DNA of 64,000 bases from NCBI GenBank assembly GCA_013823135.1, contig PNLP01000036.1:1-64000 (forward strand), read 5' to 3'. Numbering within the stretch: the stretch's first letter is position 1; every line of letters starts with the position of its first letter. Made by a program: the position numbers and the translations under genes. Positions 62,301-64,000 of the stretch are shown here, one piece after another. This DNA is from Planctomycetaceae bacterium. Lineage in GTDB: Bacteria; Planctomycetota; Planctomycetia; Gemmatales; Gemmataceae. Under the pieces are notes generated by a model. The model made no database searches. It was not told where the DNA came from and was given only the letters and a program-made list of their open reading frames with translations.

Positions 62301-62550
62301 CCCGCACGGGGCCACGCACACCATTCAAGTCGCGATCCGGGAACCAGGGTTTCACTCGCTCGAAGAGTTCGTCGCCGACGAGTGCGAATCCCAGGGCTTT
62401 CCAGGCGTTGTCGCTGGCACGCATCATCGCACGCTGCAACGGCTGGCTCGGGTTCGAGAACCGCGTACCAATCCACCCGAGCAACTGATCGACAGACGTA
62501 TTAAACGCCGACTTCAGGGTGAACGCGGCGAGCGGACCCATGACCGACAT
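59302..62550 (-). CDS. Ser/Thr protein kinase fused to a SUMF1/formylglycine-generating-like domain (1082 aa)
   Basis: ATG at 62550. Residues 1-~300 are a unique N-terminal domain (TLLVDRNVIVVDLWRCG), followed by TPR-like helices to about 365 and a divergent kinase domain at ~385-640. The Lys is in VVIKSLRHQS, HRDVTPAN is at 517-524 and DFGLA follows. About residues 650-830 are Glu/Pro-rich with a 9-residue LEPVEELHE repeat. From ~845 the C-terminus is SUMF1-like (PPGTFTMGSDRHD, FFIGIFPVTQAQWKAAL, VRLPTEAEWEYACRAGTSSE, YDMHGNVWEWCSDWY, FRGGGWGDSAKFCR). In non-sulfatase contexts such domains are ligand- or protein-binding modules. This kinase-SUMF1 order occurs in several planctomycetes. Substrates unknown. 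Confidence 0.88.
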   Translation of the reverse strand: MSVMGPLAAFTLKSAFNTSVDQLLGWIGTRFSNPSQPLQRAMMRASDNAWKALGFALVGDELFERVKPWFPDRDLNGVRGPVRGFLGHTPTGLNAAPAGVRLQACAELTRLRRAGRLTLLVDRNVIVVDLWRCGDPTRLLPGAEEAVARVADALATEAPNLARVIQLAPANGLPLLAAAFLYFFRREVEVNPDLARGLSFDSMRMVTAASERGILFLEGPPPGVLDHFDMLFDPFADWFGRAVHELATFRKELRDWRETHRVLVAATDAPLEILAFNERERMLTFQARLRQLPGELVEWSDWQNLGDNLDACGLFKEARAAHTAAATQAHTDANVAAEAENYYRIYKDACESGKWPEAKEALTRATKLDPVKFRPFDTARYQLDAVLGVSAFGTMFRCLDTEDLDDHGNPTPVVIKSLRHQSLDRDLRAVMADARTLRDLHRPGSRIIRTLGWGYARGDTENISRKERPYLVTEFFPGETLDVVIRRYGPMPVQVFLLVAMQIAEALRKAHSKNVIHRDVTPANVMSRMVENNWDVRVIDFGLAAPHEVVYHASLNLAAKRSTVRDRSLMRSLEFASPEQRGKLPGIAVGPHSDVYSFGKTCLWLLFQTTHPLPHHWASIPESIRARLQALLERATADTLDVRYPSFAPVIEALKAFFPGAEPPAAPMAEAVEVPRTEVVPEPVTPPQAVAKPEPPVAHDPLGDLESPVEELHELEPVQESHGLEPVEELHELEPVEELHELEPVEELEPSETVEELKAVETPNGLQSVAESEHHEEPEILEPAETHPTPERLETREVVAPTEPSVVEPSESPAAVATVTDKEPEPKSRDTRGNDPLHLARTRVAGEQFTIKLPGNLPLTFAWCPPGTFTMGSDRHDANSDEKPTHSVTLTQGFFIGIFPVTQAQWKAALMGPNPSHFEGPDRPVEQVLWEEGQKFCRQMSRQLKGRATVRLPTEAEWEYACRAGTSSEFNTGDGEEQLQKAGWYEENSGRETHPVGQLAPNAWGVYDMHGNVWEWCSDWYAEYTPDERIDPTGAESATDRVFRGGGWGDSAKFCRSTYRSWFDPAVRYDALGFRIVLVPAT
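60318..60440. repeat. 27-bp minisatellite inside the kinase-SUMF1 gene
   Basis: About four tandem 27-bp units (ACCGGTTCCAACTCGTGCAA, then CTCTTCA) encode the 9-residue LEPVEELHE repeat on the minus strand. Units differ at a few third positions. Such in-frame arrays can vary in copy number between strains. Confidence 0.78.
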
Positions 62551-62814
62551 GTCGAAGCTCCAAACGGGGCGAACCTAACCACTCAATCCCAAACGGCTCA
62601 CTTCTCGAACACGCGACTGCTACTTCCACCAATCTTGTCCCGACATGGGGAAATGCGGAAGCAGTGAAATCGAGAACTCGGGAGCGGAGTCTGCGGATTG
62701 TGGTGGTTGGTGGGATGATATCAAATAACCGAGGAAACGCCTTTCGGCCCCCATGGTGGGAGTGTCGCTCTGATGCCGCAAAATCTGACGAGGTTGCGAG
62801 TCGCCGAGTTGCCC
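62551..62814. other. intergenic region upstream of two divergent genes
   Basis: Holds no gene. It should contain the promoter of the minus-strand kinase gene, but none was assigned. Confidence 0.4.
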
Positions 62815-62844
62815 TTGCAATGAGGTTTTGTCACGGGCTACACT
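62815..62844 (+). promoter_or_regulatory. putative promoter of the amidotransferase-like gene
   Basis: TTGCAA (62815-62820) and TACACT (62839-62844) are separated by 18 bases, 65 bases upstream of the ATG at 62909. GGAGGGA at 62893-62899 provides the ribosome site. Confidence 0.4.
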
Positions 62845-62908
62845 CCCTCTCGACCCGACTCACCGGGGTAAGGAAACCCCCTTGAGGTCCACGGAGGGAC
62901 CGACGCTT

Positions 62909-63712
62909 ATGGCAGTTACCCGCATCAAGGATCCCAGCCCGAAAACCTCCACCGCTACCCCGCCACCGGCGCGGCCGCTGATCGGGGTGAACACCGACTA
63001 CATCACCCCCAAGAACGGCCCGGCATACACCCGGCTGAACGTGGGCTACATCGACGCGATCATCGGTGCTGGCGGGTTGCCGATTCTGCTTCCGCCACCG
63101 CACCGCGACAACCTCGCGGATTTCGACGTGCTCCTCGACCAACTCGCCGGCATCGTGCTGACGGGCGGTGCCGACATGGACCCACGCCGCAACGGCCAGG
63201 CGCTCACGAGCGCGGTCAACCCGATGCCCGCACGCCGCGAAGACGCCGACCGCACCCTGCTGGCTCGCATCTTCGAACGCAAGACGCCCGTCCTCGGCAT
63301 CGGCGTCGGCATGCAACAACTGAACGTCTTCGCGGGCGGAACGCTCCACCTGCACCTGCCCGTCGATAACCCGAAGGCGATGCCGCACTTCGACCAGACC
63401 GGCGCGCCGCACCGCCACATGGTTCTGATCGAGTCGAACACCCGCCTCGACGACATTTACGGCGCTCAGGAACTGCGGGTCAACAGCACGCACCACCAGG
63501 CCGTGAACCAGATCGGCAAGCGGATGCGAGTGGCGGCCAAGGCTCCGGACGGCGTGATCGAAGCCATCGAATCGACCGACCCGAACTGGTTCTGCGTCGG
63601 CATCCAGTGGCACCCCGAAGCCGACACCGCATCGGCGCTCGACGTGCAGATCTTCGAGTGCTTCGTGCAGGCCGCAGTGCGGGCCTCGGATAGCGTGTTC
63701 GCCGTTGCGTGA
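62909..63712 (+). CDS. gamma-glutamyl-GABA-hydrolase-like class I amidotransferase lacking the catalytic Cys (267 aa)
   Basis: ATG at 62909. The PuuD/peptidase-C26 fold is clear: PLIGVNTDYITPKN, IVLTGGADMDP, the elbow VLGIGVGMQQLNVFAGGTLH, and IQWHPEAD with the catalytic His and Glu. In active enzymes the elbow reads GICRGMQ. Here Cys is Gly and Arg is Val, so the nucleophile is missing. Hydrolysis is therefore unlikely; a binding or regulatory role, or an altered reaction, is possible. Residues 130-200 otherwise fit the family. Length is normal. It is co-directional with an AnmK-like gene 100 bases downstream, suggesting a cell-wall or gamma-glutamyl metabolism context, which is inference. 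Confidence 0.85.
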   Translation: MAVTRIKDPSPKTSTATPPPARPLIGVNTDYITPKNGPAYTRLNVGYIDAIIGAGGLPILLPPPHRDNLADFDVLLDQLAGIVLTGGADMDPRRNGQALTSAVNPMPARREDADRTLLARIFERKTPVLGIGVGMQQLNVFAGGTLHLHLPVDNPKAMPHFDQTGAPHRHMVLIESNTRLDDIYGAQELRVNSTHHQAVNQIGKRMRVAAKAPDGVIEAIESTDPNWFCVGIQWHPEADTASALDVQIFECFVQAAVRASDSVFAVA

Positions 63713-63727
63713 GTGAGTTGGGGATTG

Positions 63728-63795
63728 TTTAGCGTCAGCCCCGAACGGGGCTGCGCCCCATCGAACGCGCAGCCCCCGTTGGGGCTGTCGCTAAA
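63728..63795. repeat. intergenic hairpin with 29-bp stem
   Basis: TTTAGCGTCAGCCCCGAACG pairs with CGTTGGGGCTGTCGCTAAA, continuing through the GGGGCTGCGC arms, with about three mismatches. It lies 15 bases after the stop at 63712 and 18 bases before the next start. It could act as a terminator or processing site, or be a member of a dispersed repeat family. Confidence 0.75.
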
Positions 63796-63813
63796 CACGA
63801 ACCATCCACCACC

Positions 63814-64000
63814 ATGTCCCGACTCCTCATCGGCCTTTCGGTCGGCTCTGGGCTTGAAGGCGTCGATGCCGCTGCGGTTCAAGCCACGGGCATCGGCACC
63901 GAACTCACGCCGAAAGTGCCCGCATCGGTTCGCGTCGCGTTCCCCCTCACCGTTCGCGACTTCCTCCGCACCGCACGCCCCGGAACACCCCTGGCCGTTA
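63814..64000 (+). CDS. AnmK-like anhydro-N-acetylmuramic acid kinase, 5' part only
   Basis: The ATG at 63814 runs off the window. The N-terminus SRLLIGLSVGSGLEGVDAAA aligns with AnmK GLMSGTSLDGVDA, the ATP-binding motif of the kinase that recycles cell-wall anhydroMurNAc. It has SVGSGLEG instead of SGTSLDG (Asp to Glu), the kind of change seen in AnmK-like proteins of planctomycetes. Only 62 residues are visible, so activity cannot be judged. Confidence 0.7.
   Translation, partial: MSRLLIGLSVGSGLEGVDAAAVQATGIGTELTPKVPASVRVAFPLTVRDFLRTARPGTPLAV

Overview
The window looks like a chromosomal segment from a planctomycete of the Gemmataceae (Gemmata or a close relative). The evidence is the high G+C content, a TIGR02996-type N-terminal domain, large Ser/Thr kinases fused to WD40 or SUMF1-like domains, leucine-rich-repeat proteins, a squalene-hopene cyclase/hpnH/hpnG cluster, and the DevBCA-like exporter. 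The assignment is inferred from family content only. No rRNA or tRNA gene was recognised.

Layout. 1-5440 is a gene-poor, decayed stretch: a degraded paralogue of a gene further right, a glyoxalase/VOC pseudogene, one intact exported LRR protein, and an ORF broken by stops. About 5.4-17.2 kb reads as an integrated mobile element: a tyrosine integrase at the right edge, two excisionase-like HTH proteins, a divergent CI-like repressor, a DnaB-like helicase, several orphan genes, and an SF2 helicase-amidoligase-GNAT fusion interrupted by one in-frame TAG. Copies of a ~140-bp leader repeat lie on both sides of the fusion gene.

17.2-24.4 kb is ordinary chromosome. A TatD-like hydrolase is followed by a tightly coupled run (Uma2 nuclease, two DUF4240 proteins, methyltransferase, TIGR02996-LRR protein, tsaD) and a THUMP-like methyltransferase. 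24.4-31 kb holds a Tat-exported protein, a membrane glycosyltransferase, a double-GNAT protein and a membrane M48 peptidase. 31-42.8 kb, all on the minus strand, carries glgC, a DevBCA-like exporter whose two permease genes are separated by a kinase-WD40 gene and a toxin-antitoxin pair, a DUF3307 protein and an OFA-type MFS transporter.

43-52.4 kb has an exported FAD oxidoreductase, L-serine dehydratase, an AbiEii-like nucleotidyltransferase in an operon with a conserved protein of unknown function and a stop-interrupted small gene, an inositol-phosphatase-family enzyme, a HEAT-repeat protein and a sulfotransferase. 52.6-56.3 kb is the hopanoid operon. 56.5-64 kb has a DHDPS-family aldolase, a patatin-like lipoprotein, a kinase-SUMF1 fusion, a glutamine-amidotransferase-like protein lacking the catalytic Cys, and the start of an AnmK-like gene.

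Long imperfect palindromes (120-290 bp) recur in the intergenic spaces. Clean hairpins sit between most convergent gene pairs. The best candidate for an undescribed system is the helicase-amidoligase-GNAT gene and its neighbours in the mobile element; the AbiEii-like operon comes second.
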